DNA of 64,000 nucleotides from Porticoccus sp963974675 (GCA_963974675.1 CAXBDQ010000005.1:44891-108890), one strand, 5' to 3'; numbered from the stretch's first letter, positions 52,556 through 62,752 are shown. The notes: generated from the letters alone by a model not told the origin. Numbers and translations are program-made.

Positions 52556-54622
52556 ATGACCGAATGCCTGACCGAACGCCGAAAAATTCTTGTGACCAGT
52601 GCCCTGCCCTATGCCAACGGGTCAATCCATCTGGGACATTTAGTGGAATATATCCAAACAGATATTTGGGTGCGCTTCCAAAAAATGCGTGGTCACGAAT
52701 GTTACTACGTCTGTGCTGATGATGCTCATGGCACGGCCATTATGTTGAAGGCAGAACAACGTGGTATTTCACCAGAAGAGCAAATTGCTGAAGTTAAGGC
52801 CGAACACGAGAAGGACTTTAGCGACTTTCTGATCCGCTTTGATAACTTCCATTCCACCCATTCTGAAGAGAACAGAGAGCTATCTGCACTGATCTATAAC
52901 CGCTTACGCGAGAATAATCATATTGCCTCTCGGGAAATCACCCAGGCATTTGACCCTGAAAAGAATTTGTTCCTTGCAGACCGTTATATCAAGGGCACCT
53001 GCCCAAAATGTAAAGCAGACGATCAGTATGGCGACAACTGTGAAGCCTGTGGTGCTACGTATGCACCTACCGACCTAATCAACCCTGTCTCTGCTATTTC
53101 TGGCGCAACACCTGTTGAAAAAGCCTCCACCCATTACTTCTTTAAACTGCCTGAATTTTCAGACTTTTTGAAAGCTTGGACCCGTGCAGGGCATGTGCAG
53201 GAAGAAGTCGCGAACAAGCTTGGTGAATGGCTTGATGCCGGATTACACGAGTGGGACATCAGCCGCGACGCGCCCTATTTTGGTTTTGAAATTCCCGGTG
53301 CACCCGGTAAGTATTTTTACGTTTGGCTGGATGCGCCCATTGGCTATATGGCCAGCTTTAAAAACTTGTGTGAGAGAGAGGGTCTGGAATTTAATGATTT
53401 CTGGAAGCAGGATTCTGATGCTGAGCTTTACCATTTTATTGGCAAGGACATCGTCAACTTTCATGCTTTGTTCTGGCCCGCCATGCTAACCAGCGCCAAT
53501 TTCCGCACCCCTACCAAAGTTTGCGTCCATGGCTTTCTGACGGTTAACGGCAAGAAAATGTCGAAGTCTCGGGGAACATTTATCAATGCCCGCAGCTATC
53601 TGGATAATTTGAACCCAGAATATTTACGCTACTATTTTGCGGCAAAACTGTCCTCTGGCGTAGATGACCTTGATTTAAATCTGGATGACTTTTCACAACG
53701 AGTGAACAGTGATTTGGTCGGTAAGGTTGTCAATATTGCCAGCCGTTGTGCCAAATTTATCACCAAGGGAAATGACGGAATTTTATCGAGCAACATTGCC
53801 GACGAAACTCTGTGGCAACAGGTAGCCGGTGCAGCTGATAGCATTGCTGCCCATTATGAAAACCGAGAATTTGGTAAAGCCATTCGGGAAATCATGGCTC
53901 AAGCAGATGCCGCCAATGAATATATTGCGGCCAAAGAACCCTGGAAGTTATCCAAGGAACCTGGCCGTGAGCAGGAAGTACTGGATATCTGCTCATTGGG
54001 AATCAATCTGTTTAGAGCATTAATGATCTATCTTAAACCTGTACTACCGGCCATGACTGAGGCAGCAGAGCTCTTCCTCAACGACGAACTTCGTTGGGAC
54101 GCGGCACCCCAACCACTTCTCAATCATCAAATCAATAAGTTCAAACCCCTGATGCAGCGGGTTGAACAAGATAACGTAGACGCCATGTTAAAAGCTAGCA
54201 ACCAAGCTGTCCCTACGCCTGACTCAATACCGGCCACAACGTTACAGGCTAAGGAGATTTCAATAAAAACTGGATCCTCGCCGACGGAACCACTGGCAGA
54301 CGAAATCAACTTTGATGATTTTATTAAAGTTGATCTGAGAGTTGCCCTCATCACCAAAGCGGCCTACGTGGACGGCGCAGACAAACTGCTGCAACTGACG
54401 CTGGATATCGGTGGTGAAACCCGGAATGTATTTTCTGGTATCAGATCATCTTACCAACCTAAAGACCTCGAAGGTCGGCTAACCGTACTGGTCGCTAATT
54501 TAGCCCCACGTAAAATGCGTTTTGGTATCTCTGAAGGTATGGTTTTAGCGGCTGGCGACAAAAAGGGAATCTATCTTCTGTCACCCGATAGTGGCGCAGA
54601 ACCGGGACAGAGAATCACCTAG
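52556..54622 (+). CDS. metG: methionyl-tRNA synthetase
   Basis: A 688-residue class I synthetase: HIGH-type motif HLGHL in SALPYANGSIHLGHLVEYI, zinc-knuckle CPKC...CEAC (about residues 145-165), KMSKS in GKKMSKSRGTF (near residue 333), and a C-terminal tRNA-binding EMAP/Trbp111-like domain (about residues 580-688: FDDFIKVDLRVALI, NLAPRKMRFGISEGMVLA). It charges tRNA-Met, including the initiator. Full E. coli-type length. Divergent from mrp. Confidence 0.97.
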   Translation: MTECLTERRKILVTSALPYANGSIHLGHLVEYIQTDIWVRFQKMRGHECYYVCADDAHGTAIMLKAEQRGISPEEQIAEVKAEHEKDFSDFLIRFDNFHSTHSEENRELSALIYNRLRENNHIASREITQAFDPEKNLFLADRYIKGTCPKCKADDQYGDNCEACGATYAPTDLINPVSAISGATPVEKASTHYFFKLPEFSDFLKAWTRAGHVQEEVANKLGEWLDAGLHEWDISRDAPYFGFEIPGAPGKYFYVWLDAPIGYMASFKNLCEREGLEFNDFWKQDSDAELYHFIGKDIVNFHALFWPAMLTSANFRTPTKVCVHGFLTVNGKKMSKSRGTFINARSYLDNLNPEYLRYYFAAKLSSGVDDLDLNLDDFSQRVNSDLVGKVVNIASRCAKFITKGNDGILSSNIADETLWQQVAGAADSIAAHYENREFGKAIREIMAQADAANEYIAAKEPWKLSKEPGREQEVLDICSLGINLFRALMIYLKPVLPAMTEAAELFLNDELRWDAAPQPLLNHQINKFKPLMQRVEQDNVDAMLKASNQAVPTPDSIPATTLQAKEISIKTGSSPTEPLADEINFDDFIKVDLRVALITKAAYVDGADKLLQLTLDIGGETRNVFSGIRSSYQPKDLEGRLTVLVANLAPRKMRFGISEGMVLAAGDKKGIYLLSPDSGAEPGQRIT

Positions 54623-54724
54623 GGACTAATATCAGCCAGGACGATATGGTTTATAGCTATACCTTATGGCGAAATATACTAAAAATTTGGTGTTTTATGC
54701 TTATTAGCGGAATCAGCATACCGC

Positions 54725-54730
54725 TATAAT
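54725..54730 (+). promoter_or_regulatory. -10-like element upstream of rnfA
   Basis: TATAAT 25 bases before the rnfA ATG, preceded by an AGCGG/CCGCT inverted repeat (54706-54725). A -35 at normal spacing is poor, so either an activator is needed or the promoter is elsewhere. Confidence 0.35.
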
Positions 54731-54755
54731 GTTTGGCCTATTGAGATAAGACTAA

Positions 54756-55331
54756 ATGCAAGAATTTGCTGTTATTCTGATTAGCACCATATTGGTGAAC
54801 AACTTTGTACTGGTCCAGTTTCTGGGCCTGTGCCCATTTATGGGTGTCTCCAACAAACTGGAAACCGCCATCGGTATGGCCGGGGCGACCACTTTTGTAC
54901 TGACACTGGCAGCAATGTCCAGCTATATGGTCAACAGTTGGATTCTGATTCCACTGAACCTTGAGTACCTTAAAACGATTTCTTTCATTCTGGTGATTGC
55001 CGTTGTGGTCCAGTTCACCAAAATGTTTATCGAAAAAAGTAGCCCTCTACTCTATCGAGTTCTTGGTGTCTTTCTTCCCTTGATTACCACCAATTGCGCG
55101 GTATTAGGGGTCGCATTACAAAATACCACCAAAGCTCACACCTTCTCGGAATCGACCCTCTATGGTTTTGGTGCGGCGATAGGGTTTTCTCTGGTCTTGA
55201 TACTATTTTCCGCCATGCGTGAACGTCTTGCTGTCGCTGATGTACCTACACCCTTCAAGGGTGCCGCTATTGGTATGATTACTGCTGGACTAATGTCATT
55301 AGCCTTTATGGGCTTCAGCGGACTGGTATAG
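54756..55331 (+). CDS. rnfA: electron transport complex subunit RnfA
   Basis: A 191-residue six-helix membrane subunit: LISTILVNNFVLVQFLGLCPFMGVSNKLE and LPLITTNCAVLGVALQ, with the conserved inner cysteines that carry the membrane [2Fe-2S] cluster with RnfE. Rnf couples electron flow between ferredoxin and NAD to ion transport. It starts the operon rnfABCDGE. Confidence 0.97.
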   Translation: MQEFAVILISTILVNNFVLVQFLGLCPFMGVSNKLETAIGMAGATTFVLTLAAMSSYMVNSWILIPLNLEYLKTISFILVIAVVVQFTKMFIEKSSPLLYRVLGVFLPLITTNCAVLGVALQNTTKAHTFSESTLYGFGAAIGFSLVLILFSAMRERLAVADVPTPFKGAAIGMITAGLMSLAFMGFSGLV

Positions 55332-55340
55332 GGGCATAGC

Positions 55341-56012
55341 GTGTACGACATCATTGTCCAGAACCCGTTCTCGGCTGCACTGGTTGCATTAGTCAGTCTC
55401 TCCATTGTTTTTGGAGCCATACTTGGCTACGCCGCCGTTAAATTTAAAGTGGAAGGCGACCCCATTGTCGAGCAACTCGACAAGTTGTTGCCACAAACTC
55501 AATGCGGCCAATGTGGTTTCCCCGGCTGCAAACCTTACGCACAGGCTATTGCTGATGGTGACGCCATCAACAAGTGTCCCCCCGGCGGCCAAACAACCAT
55601 TAACGCCATTGCCGATCTACTCGATGTGGAGGCACCAACTCTCGATGCTGAACACGGCGAAGAGAGTGAAGTGAGGACCGTTGCCTATATTCGTGAAGAT
55701 GAATGTATCGGCTGCACTAAATGCATTCAGGCCTGTCCCGTAGACGCCATTCTCGGTGCCGCCAAACTCATGCACACCGTGATTGCCAGCGAATGTACTG
55801 GTTGTGACTTATGTGTAGAACCCTGCCCTGTGGACTGTATTGATATGCTTCCCGTGGAGAAAGGGCTGGCTGATTGGAAATGGGGATTACCACCAACCGT
55901 GGAAGAACAAATTCTAACCATCAACCCCAAAGATATTATTGCTTCTGACCATAAACAGGTTGAAGACAATGACGGTAAAGACTCAGACGACAGCGGAGAA
56001 AAAGCCGCATGA
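55341..56012 (+). CDS. rnfB: electron transport complex subunit RnfB
   Basis: A 223-residue iron-sulfur subunit: one N-terminal helix (FSAALVALVSLSIVFGAILG), a 4-Cys motif CGQCGFPGC.{n}C, then two [4Fe-4S] ferredoxin motifs CIGCTKCIQACPVDAI and CTGCDLCVEPCPVDCI. It is the electron entry subunit. GTG start at 55341, 9 bases after rnfA; overlaps rnfC by 4 bases. The C-terminus is an acidic tail (EDNDGKDSDDSGE). Confidence 0.97.
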   Translation: MYDIIVQNPFSAALVALVSLSIVFGAILGYAAVKFKVEGDPIVEQLDKLLPQTQCGQCGFPGCKPYAQAIADGDAINKCPPGGQTTINAIADLLDVEAPTLDAEHGEESEVRTVAYIREDECIGCTKCIQACPVDAILGAAKLMHTVIASECTGCDLCVEPCPVDCIDMLPVEKGLADWKWGLPPTVEEQILTINPKDIIASDHKQVEDNDGKDSDDSGEKAA

Positions 56013-58282
56013 GAAAAGTCTGGGATTTAATCGGTGGGGTTCACCCCCCCGAAAATAAACATCAGTCTGTTCAGGACAGCATTGGCATCCTACCCCTGCC
56101 TGAGAAACTGGTTATCCCGCTGAATCAGCATATTGGCGCGCCACCCAAACTCTTTGTAAGTATTGGGGATAAAGTACTTAAAGGGCAACCGCTGGCCGAA
56201 CCCAAAGGTATGGTCAGCGTAGGTATTCATGCTCCTACATCCGGATTGATCAGTGATATCAGCGACTATCCAATTCCTCATCCATCAGGTATGGCAGCTC
56301 GATGTATTACCCTGATACCCGATGGTGAAGACCGCAGTATCGAACATCGAGGAATTGATAATTTCCGCGAACAAAGCCCTGAAATATTGCTGGAAATCAT
56401 TCGGTCGTCCGGAATCACTGGCATGGGAGGAGCGGGGTTCCCCACAGCCGTTAAACTCAACCCCCTACAACCTATTTCAACGCTGATTATTAATGGAACC
56501 GAGTGCGAACCCTTCATCACATCAGATGACATGCTGATGAGAGAGTACCCGGAAGAGATCATTGAAGGCATCAAAATAATGTCGTTCACTCTCGGTGAGC
56601 CCGACGAAATACTGATAGGCATTGAGGACAACAAGCCGGAAGCCTATGAAGCGCTTGAGCCCTACCTAAAAGACACCAATATTAAGCTAGTAAGGTTTGC
56701 TACTCGCTACCCTTCTGGTGGCGAGAAACAGTTAATCCAGATCCTGACGGGGAAAGAAGTCCCACAGGGAGGATTACCTGCAAATATAGGCATCGTATGC
56801 CAAAATATAGGCACTACCTATGCGGTACAACGGGCTGTTGTTCATGGCGAACCATTAATTTCCCGCGTCACTACCGTGACCGGCAAAGCCTGTAAGACCA
56901 ACAGAAATTACCACACATTAATCGGCACGCCCATTAGCCACTTGCTGACACATAATGGTTTTGACCAAAGCAAATGTTCACGTTTGATCATGGGTGGCCC
57001 AATGATGGGGTTCACCTTGGAAAACCCAGACATTCCGGTGATAAAAACCACCAACTGCATTCTGGCGCCCGACGAAACAGAGCTACCCACGCCACCACCA
57101 GCTCAGGCCTGTATTCGATGTGGCATGTGTGCAGAGGCTTGCCCTGCGAGCCTTCTGCCCCAACAACTCCTTTGGTACGCTCAGTCACAAAACTACGAAA
57201 AGCTTGAGGCTCAAAACCTGTTCGACTGCATTGAGTGTGGTGCCTGTTCTTATGTCTGCCCCAGCAACATTCCTCTGGTTCAGTACTACCGAGCAAGCAA
57301 AGGTGAAATGAAAAAAATGGCGGAAGAGAAAGTGCATGCCGATAGAGCTAGGCAGCGCTTTGAATTCCAAAAATCCCGCAAAGAAAAAGAAGAAGCGGCG
57401 AAAACAGCCAAACGAGAAGCGCGGAAAAAAGCCGCTGAACAAGCTAGGGCTAAAACCGCTTCCGAGCCGACACCTGCTACAGCGTCTTCGTCCTCCAGCA
57501 CTCAGGCTTCAGGTGCTGACGATATTATCAAAGCAGCGATGGCTCGCGCCGAGTCAAAAAAAGCCTCACCGGAAGAACAACAAGCTAAGCTGGAGCGCGG
57601 AGTAGCTCGAGCCACCAGTCATCTGGAGACAGTACAGCAACGGCTGAAATTGCTGGAAAAGAATGCTCCTGACAAACAACGGGAACAAGTTCTGGCTGCC
57701 ATAGAAGATGCCAAAGTCCGGCTTGCCGACGCTCAGACAAAGCTTGGTACCACCAAGGCCAAACCCGATGAAAAATTAAACGCCCAAGCAGTGTTGATGG
57801 AAAAGGTCCAGGCCAGCCCCAAAGAGGCCCTAGAAAAGAAAATTGCCCTACTGAAAGAACGCATCACAACGACAGAAGAAAAAATTTCCGCCGCTGAAGA
57901 CAAAACAATTAAGTCTGCGCTACAAAACGGTTTAGAAAAACAGCAAACCAAATTGAATGATGCCGAGCAGCAACTAGCTGAAACATCAGCAGATGCTAAA
58001 GCGCCCACACCTGAAACCGTGGCAACAGAAACAAGTGATGCCGCATCCTTAGCTATTGCCAAAGCTCAGGCTAAAGCTGCGGCACAGGCTGACATGTCAG
58101 ATGAAGATAAATTACGTGCCACTATCGAGTCTCTCAAAACGCGCCTAGAAAAAGCACAGGAACGGCTAACAGACGCGGAGTCTGAGGGTTCTGACCACAT
58201 AGAGGCACTTCGTTCCGGCGCAGACAAATTGCAAGCCAAACTGACATCTGCTAAAGCAGAACTGTCAGAGCAAACACATTAA
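56009..58282 (+). CDS. rnfC: electron transport complex subunit RnfC with long charged C-terminal extension
   Basis: A 757-residue RnfC. The core (1-440) binds NADH and FMN (GMGGAGFPTAVKL, GTECEPFITSDDMLMREYPEE) and has two [4Fe-4S] motifs, CIRCGMCAEACPASLLP (near residue 370) and CIECGACSYVCPSNIPL. After residue 440 an Ala/Lys/Glu-rich helical extension of about 310 residues (coiled-coil texture, several TKxxL-type repeats) follows, as in the long RnfC of other gammaproteobacteria. Its function is unknown. The stop is 12 bases before rnfD. Confidence 0.96.
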   Translation: MRKVWDLIGGVHPPENKHQSVQDSIGILPLPEKLVIPLNQHIGAPPKLFVSIGDKVLKGQPLAEPKGMVSVGIHAPTSGLISDISDYPIPHPSGMAARCITLIPDGEDRSIEHRGIDNFREQSPEILLEIIRSSGITGMGGAGFPTAVKLNPLQPISTLIINGTECEPFITSDDMLMREYPEEIIEGIKIMSFTLGEPDEILIGIEDNKPEAYEALEPYLKDTNIKLVRFATRYPSGGEKQLIQILTGKEVPQGGLPANIGIVCQNIGTTYAVQRAVVHGEPLISRVTTVTGKACKTNRNYHTLIGTPISHLLTHNGFDQSKCSRLIMGGPMMGFTLENPDIPVIKTTNCILAPDETELPTPPPAQACIRCGMCAEACPASLLPQQLLWYAQSQNYEKLEAQNLFDCIECGACSYVCPSNIPLVQYYRASKGEMKKMAEEKVHADRARQRFEFQKSRKEKEEAAKTAKREARKKAAEQARAKTASEPTPATASSSSSTQASGADDIIKAAMARAESKKASPEEQQAKLERGVARATSHLETVQQRLKLLEKNAPDKQREQVLAAIEDAKVRLADAQTKLGTTKAKPDEKLNAQAVLMEKVQASPKEALEKKIALLKERITTTEEKISAAEDKTIKSALQNGLEKQQTKLNDAEQQLAETSADAKAPTPETVATETSDAASLAIAKAQAKAAAQADMSDEDKLRATIESLKTRLEKAQERLTDAESEGSDHIEALRSGADKLQAKLTSAKAELSEQTH

Positions 58283-58294
58283 CGGACACTGACC

Positions 58295-59386
58295 ATGGCT
58301 CTGCTTAAATTGACATCACCCCATGCCCACACCGCTCAATCTACAGCGAATGTGATGCAACTGGTGCTACTCGCAACCATCCCAGGGCTGCTTGCACTCA
58401 CCGTCTTCTTTGGCTGGGGCACCCTAATCAATATCCTCATAACCAGCATCGTTGCCCTGGGCTGTGAAGCGGGCATCATGTACCTGCGAAAACGACCCGT
58501 AATGTTTTACTTGCGAGACTACAGCGCCCTTGTGACCGCAGTACTACTGGGGCTGGCGCTGCCACCTCTGGCGCCTTGGTGGATCGCCGTGGTCGGCACC
58601 GCTTTTGCCATTGTGGTAGCCAAACATCTCTATGGTGGACTGGGCTACAACCCCTTTAATCCGGCAATGATAGGCTATGTAGTTGTACTGATTTCTTTCC
58701 CCGTACAAATGACCTCCTGGCCTGCACCTGCCCCACTGTACCCAGCCGATATAGATGTGCCTGGTATCTGGCAATCACTGCAAATAGTATTCCCCTTTTT
58801 AAGCCCAGAGGTCGTCAAGAGTACTGTTTCAGGAGGAATAGATGCGTTCACTGCAGCCACACCACTGGATACGTTTAAACACAATACCGGGCTGCTAGTC
58901 GATCAACTGTATAAACAAGATCCTTTATTCAGTCAGGGCCATTGGGCCGGGCTCGGCTGGGAGTGGGCCAATTTCGGTTTTCTTGCCGGCGGCTGCTTCT
59001 TACTGTATCGCAGAATATTCACCTGGCACGCGCCTGTGTCAATGCTGGTCGCACTGACCGTTTGCTCAACGTTATTCTATGACGGGGGAAGCTCTTCAAG
59101 CCATGGCTCACCCCTGCTGCACCTGCTTAGCGGTGCGACGATGCTCGGCGCATTCTTCATTGTCACCGACCCAGTCACCTCCGCCACCAGCAACCGAGGG
59201 CGTCTCATCTATGGCGCACTGGTTGGCGTATTGGTGTTTATTATCCGTAGCTGGGGTAGCTATCCAGATGCTATCGCATTTGCTGTACTACTGATGAACT
59301 TTGCCGCACCCTTGATCGACAATTACACCCTGCCTCGCACCTATGGTCATAAAAAACCACGCCGTGCGACGGAGAAAAAGGACTAG
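58295..59386 (+). CDS. rnfD: electron transport complex subunit RnfD
   Basis: A 363-residue membrane subunit of the NqrB/RnfD family, about ten helices. HLYGGLGYNPFNPAMIGYV is diagnostic; the covalent FMN site is the Thr of DAFTAATPL; ATMLGAFFIVTDPVTSA follows. It translocates ions. Overlap/spacing: the stop TAG is adjacent to the ATG of rnfG. Confidence 0.96.
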   Translation: MALLKLTSPHAHTAQSTANVMQLVLLATIPGLLALTVFFGWGTLINILITSIVALGCEAGIMYLRKRPVMFYLRDYSALVTAVLLGLALPPLAPWWIAVVGTAFAIVVAKHLYGGLGYNPFNPAMIGYVVVLISFPVQMTSWPAPAPLYPADIDVPGIWQSLQIVFPFLSPEVVKSTVSGGIDAFTAATPLDTFKHNTGLLVDQLYKQDPLFSQGHWAGLGWEWANFGFLAGGCFLLYRRIFTWHAPVSMLVALTVCSTLFYDGGSSSSHGSPLLHLLSGATMLGAFFIVTDPVTSATSNRGRLIYGALVGVLVFIIRSWGSYPDAIAFAVLLMNFAAPLIDNYTLPRTYGHKKPRRATEKKD

Positions 59387-60061
59387 ATGATGCTAGGCAA
59401 ATCCATCCGTTTTAATAGTCTGATATTGGGCCTTTTTGCCTTGATCACTGCCGCACTTCTCGCAGTGACACACGAGGGCACAAAAGAACGTATTGCCGAC
59501 GCTAAACGTGAAGTCGCAAAACGAGCCTTACTAGAAATTGTCCCCCTTGAGCGCCACAACAACGATGTGCTCATCGATACACTTAAAATTCCTCCTGAAT
59601 ATTTTCCAATGCTGGGCATTAAAAGCGGCAACATTAATATTGCTCGTGACGGCAATAAACTTGTAGCGGTCATTGTGCCTGCCATAGCACCCGATGGTTA
59701 CAGCGGCGATATTCAGATGATCATCGGCATCAACGTGGACGGCACTATTGCGGGTGTCAGGGTCATATCCCACAATGAAACACCAGGTCTTGGCGATAAA
59801 GTCGACATCAAGAAAAACAACTGGATTCTGGGCTTTAATGGAAAATCCCTGACAAGCCCTAAACCCAAAGATTGGAAAGTGAAAAAGGATAAGGGCAGCT
59901 TTGATCAATTTACCGGCGCGACCATCACACCGCGTGCCGTGGTAAAACAGGTATTAAAAACCCTTCAGTACTATAAAGAAGACAAGGAAAGACTTCTGAA
60001 AGCAGCACAACCGACCGAACCCACGGAAGCAGCTCCTCCAGAGGCACCAAGTCATGGCTGA
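59387..60061 (+). CDS. rnfG: electron transport complex subunit RnfG
   Basis: A 224-residue protein: one N-terminal helix (LILGLFALITAALLAVTHEG) and a periplasmic FMN-binding domain. The covalent FMN site is FTGATITPRAVVK, near residue 180, and SHNETPGLGDKVD is typical. The start ATG touches the rnfD stop; rnfE overlaps its end by 8 bases. Confidence 0.96.
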   Translation: MMLGKSIRFNSLILGLFALITAALLAVTHEGTKERIADAKREVAKRALLEIVPLERHNNDVLIDTLKIPPEYFPMLGIKSGNINIARDGNKLVAVIVPAIAPDGYSGDIQMIIGINVDGTIAGVRVISHNETPGLGDKVDIKKNNWILGFNGKSLTSPKPKDWKVKKDKGSFDQFTGATITPRAVVKQVLKTLQYYKEDKERLLKAAQPTEPTEAAPPEAPSHG

Positions 60062-60767
60062 TACATCCTATCGAGAAATTACCGCCAATGGGCTTTGGAA
60101 AAATAATCCGGCTCTGGTACAACTATTAGGCCTATGCCCACTTCTGGCCGTCACTGGCTCCGTCGTCAATGCATTGGGGCTCGGGCTGGCTACTATGCTG
60201 GTTTTAACAGGCTCTAATATTGCCGTTTCGTTGATTCGAAAACATGTGTCAGATGCTGTGAAAATTCCAGCTTTTGTGATGATCATTGCAACATTTACCA
60301 CCTGCATTGAACTGATCATGAAAGCCTATACCTATGAGCTGTATCTAATACTGGGTATCTTTATCCCTCTCATTGTTACCAACTGCACCATACTGGGTAG
60401 GGCCGAAGCCTTTGCCAGTAAAAATCATGTTGGGGCCGCCGCCTTGGATGGTCTCATGATGGGAGCAGGATTTGGCGCAGTATTGCTAGTCATTGGAACG
60501 ATTCGGGAGATTCTTGGCAGCGGCACACTGTTTGCCAATATGCACCTGTTGTTTGGACCCATTGCCGAAAATTGGACACTACAACTCTTTAGCGAAGGCT
60601 ATGGGTTTTTAGTCCTAATATTGCCACCCGGCGCATTTATTGTAGCCGGAATGCTCATCGCCTTAAAAAATATCATTGATAACAAAATAGAACGTCGAAA
60701 TGCCGCGTGCCGCACACCCACTGTAAAGGGTGCCAAGCGAGTTCGTACTACAGGGACGGTTTCTTAG
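60054..60767 (+). CDS. rnfE: electron transport complex subunit RnfE
   Basis: A 237-residue six-helix subunit paired with RnfA: NPALVQLLGLCPLLAVTGSV and LIVTNCTILGRAEAFASKN, with the membrane cluster cysteines in these two stretches. The C-terminus is longer and more basic than usual (about 20 residues after the last helix, AACRTPTVKGAKRVRT). The usual next gene, nth, is absent; a 250-base gap leads to a TPP enzyme. Confidence 0.96.
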   Translation: MADTSYREITANGLWKNNPALVQLLGLCPLLAVTGSVVNALGLGLATMLVLTGSNIAVSLIRKHVSDAVKIPAFVMIIATFTTCIELIMKAYTYELYLILGIFIPLIVTNCTILGRAEAFASKNHVGAAALDGLMMGAGFGAVLLVIGTIREILGSGTLFANMHLLFGPIAENWTLQLFSEGYGFLVLILPPGAFIVAGMLIALKNIIDNKIERRNAACRTPTVKGAKRVRTTGTVS

Positions 60768-61015
60768 CATTTTTTTCTCGTACAGTTGCCGAAAAATTAT
60801 TGTTGAAGTGAATCAGCTCTGTCATTTTTTATTATTCAACCAACACGGACAGTCTCTCCCATATTTTTAAACTGTGTGGGTGTTTTTTAAGACCCGCTAA
60901 TGTATCTTTTAGATACATTGACGTGACCAAACTCACTCAATAGCATGAGCATCTGTTATAAAGTCACTGGCCTGCCGTAAAAACACGGGACAGTTGAATT
61001 CATGGAGAAAACCAA

Positions 61016-62752
61016 GTGAAAAGAAGTGGGGCATGGCTTACCCGGTATGCATTAGAAACAATTGGTGTCACTCATACCTTTGGTATTCCCGGCGAACACA
61101 ATACAGAAATTTACCATGAGCTAGACTTGTCCGAAAAAATTACTCCCTGCATCGTGACCCATGAAGCCTCTGCAGCATTTATGGCTGATGCTGTAAGCCG
61201 CACGACCGACACAATAGGCACCCTGATCATTGTCCCTGCATCAGGCGTTACCCACGCTGCCAGCGGAATAGCTGAAGCCTTTCTTGATGGCATTCCAATG
61301 CTTATCATCACTGGTTGCGTGGACAGCGAACCCGGCCACCGTTATCAGCACCAAGCTATCGACCTCCCCACCCTTGTCGCACCTATAACCAAAGCATCCT
61401 TCCGGGTTAAGAGCCTAGGTGATCTCGTCTCGACTATATTTGAAGCTTACCGTACGGCCTTAGACGGTGTGCCAGGGCCAGTATTTATAGAAATTCCTAT
61501 TAACCTGCAACTGTCTCACGAGGAAACAGGCGAGCTACCGACGTTTAAACCGACACCAACCAAATCAGCAATAGATGACACCGTCATAGCTCAAGCTGCA
61601 CAAATGCTTATCCAAGCCGAACATCCTGGCATCTTTGTTGGCTGGGGCGCAAAAGAGGCTACAGATATCATTCAGTCATTAGCCTCACACTTGGGCGCGC
61701 CGGTGGCGACAACCTTACAAGGGTTAAGTGTCTTTCCTGCCAACCACCCATTACATACCGGCATGGGGTTTGGCCTATCAGCGGTACCCGCGGTACAACA
61801 TGCCTTTGAAAAATGTGATTGTCTGCTTGCAGTAGCAACATGTTTTTCTGAAACATCCACAGGTAACTTGAGTGTCACACCACCAGAAAATCTTATTCAT
61901 CTGGATATCGACTCAAAAGTATTTAATGCACATTTCCCAGCGGCACTATCCCTGCAAGGTGATGCGGCCAACTTACTGGCAGCTCTACTTAAAAAAGTCC
62001 TAGAGTTACAAGCAACCCCTAAAGAAAGCGAAGAACTCGCCCAACAAATCGCCGCCAACAAACAGAGCTACCAGTCACTATGGCGCAAACATAAAACTGA
62101 CCGAGTAAATCCAGCCAACTTTTTCGATACCCTAAGAAAAAAGTTGCCCGAAAAAACATTAGTCGCCTGTGATGATGGTAATCACACGATGCTTGCCGCA
62201 GAGTTACTACCCATCAACCAAACCGGTGGATTTATTTGTCCCACAGGCTTCAATGCCATGGGTTATTGTATTCCTGCAGTAAACGCATTAAAGCTCTCCC
62301 ACCCAAGCCACACCGTTGTCGGAATTGTTGGGAACGGCGCCATGCTAATGTCCGGAATGGAAACCATAACAGCAAACAAATACGATCTCGGGGTCATTTA
62401 TTTTCTGTTTAACGATGGAGAACTAGGTAAGATTGACCAGTCTGAAGAAATACCCAACAAGCGCATGACGGGCACCAAACAGGGTGAAGCCGATTGGATT
62501 TCATTCTCCCATGCCATGGGTTGTGAGTACGTTGCCATTGAGGATGACAGCCAACTACAACCTGGATTGGATACCGCCTTTAGGCTGACGCTGCAAGACA
62601 AACCCGTGGTCGTCGATGTCTACATTGACTACAGTAAACACACAGCCTTTATGGACGGCGCTTTAAAAACCAAGTATCGCCGGGCCAACAGAACCACGAA
62701 AGCTCGCCACCTAGCCCGCGCATTAACTCGCAAGTTCATTGGTTCTAAATAA
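61016..62752 (+). CDS. thiamine-diphosphate enzyme (acetolactate synthase-like)
   Basis: A 578-residue TPP enzyme with the three domains of the POX/ALS family. N-terminal Pyr domain with the catalytic Glu in VTHEASAAFMADAVSR; central domain (about 190-320, HPGIFVGWGAKEA); C-terminal PP domain with the metal-binding motif GNGAMLMSGMETITANKYDL, where GDG is GNG, as in several family members. Lacks an assigned regulatory partner nearby. Substrate is unknown: ALS, pyruvate oxidase, or a decarboxylase are all possible. GTG start with GGAGAA 8 bases upstream. Monocistronic downstream of rnf. Confidence 0.85.
   Translation: MKRSGAWLTRYALETIGVTHTFGIPGEHNTEIYHELDLSEKITPCIVTHEASAAFMADAVSRTTDTIGTLIIVPASGVTHAASGIAEAFLDGIPMLIITGCVDSEPGHRYQHQAIDLPTLVAPITKASFRVKSLGDLVSTIFEAYRTALDGVPGPVFIEIPINLQLSHEETGELPTFKPTPTKSAIDDTVIAQAAQMLIQAEHPGIFVGWGAKEATDIIQSLASHLGAPVATTLQGLSVFPANHPLHTGMGFGLSAVPAVQHAFEKCDCLLAVATCFSETSTGNLSVTPPENLIHLDIDSKVFNAHFPAALSLQGDAANLLAALLKKVLELQATPKESEELAQQIAANKQSYQSLWRKHKTDRVNPANFFDTLRKKLPEKTLVACDDGNHTMLAAELLPINQTGGFICPTGFNAMGYCIPAVNALKLSHPSHTVVGIVGNGAMLMSGMETITANKYDLGVIYFLFNDGELGKIDQSEEIPNKRMTGTKQGEADWISFSHAMGCEYVAIEDDSQLQPGLDTAFRLTLQDKPVVVDVYIDYSKHTAFMDGALKTKYRRANRTTKARHLARALTRKFIGSK

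Noticed and set aside
57012..57296. Antisense frames within rnfC
   Set aside because: They mirror the conserved Fe-S region and show no coding features of their own.
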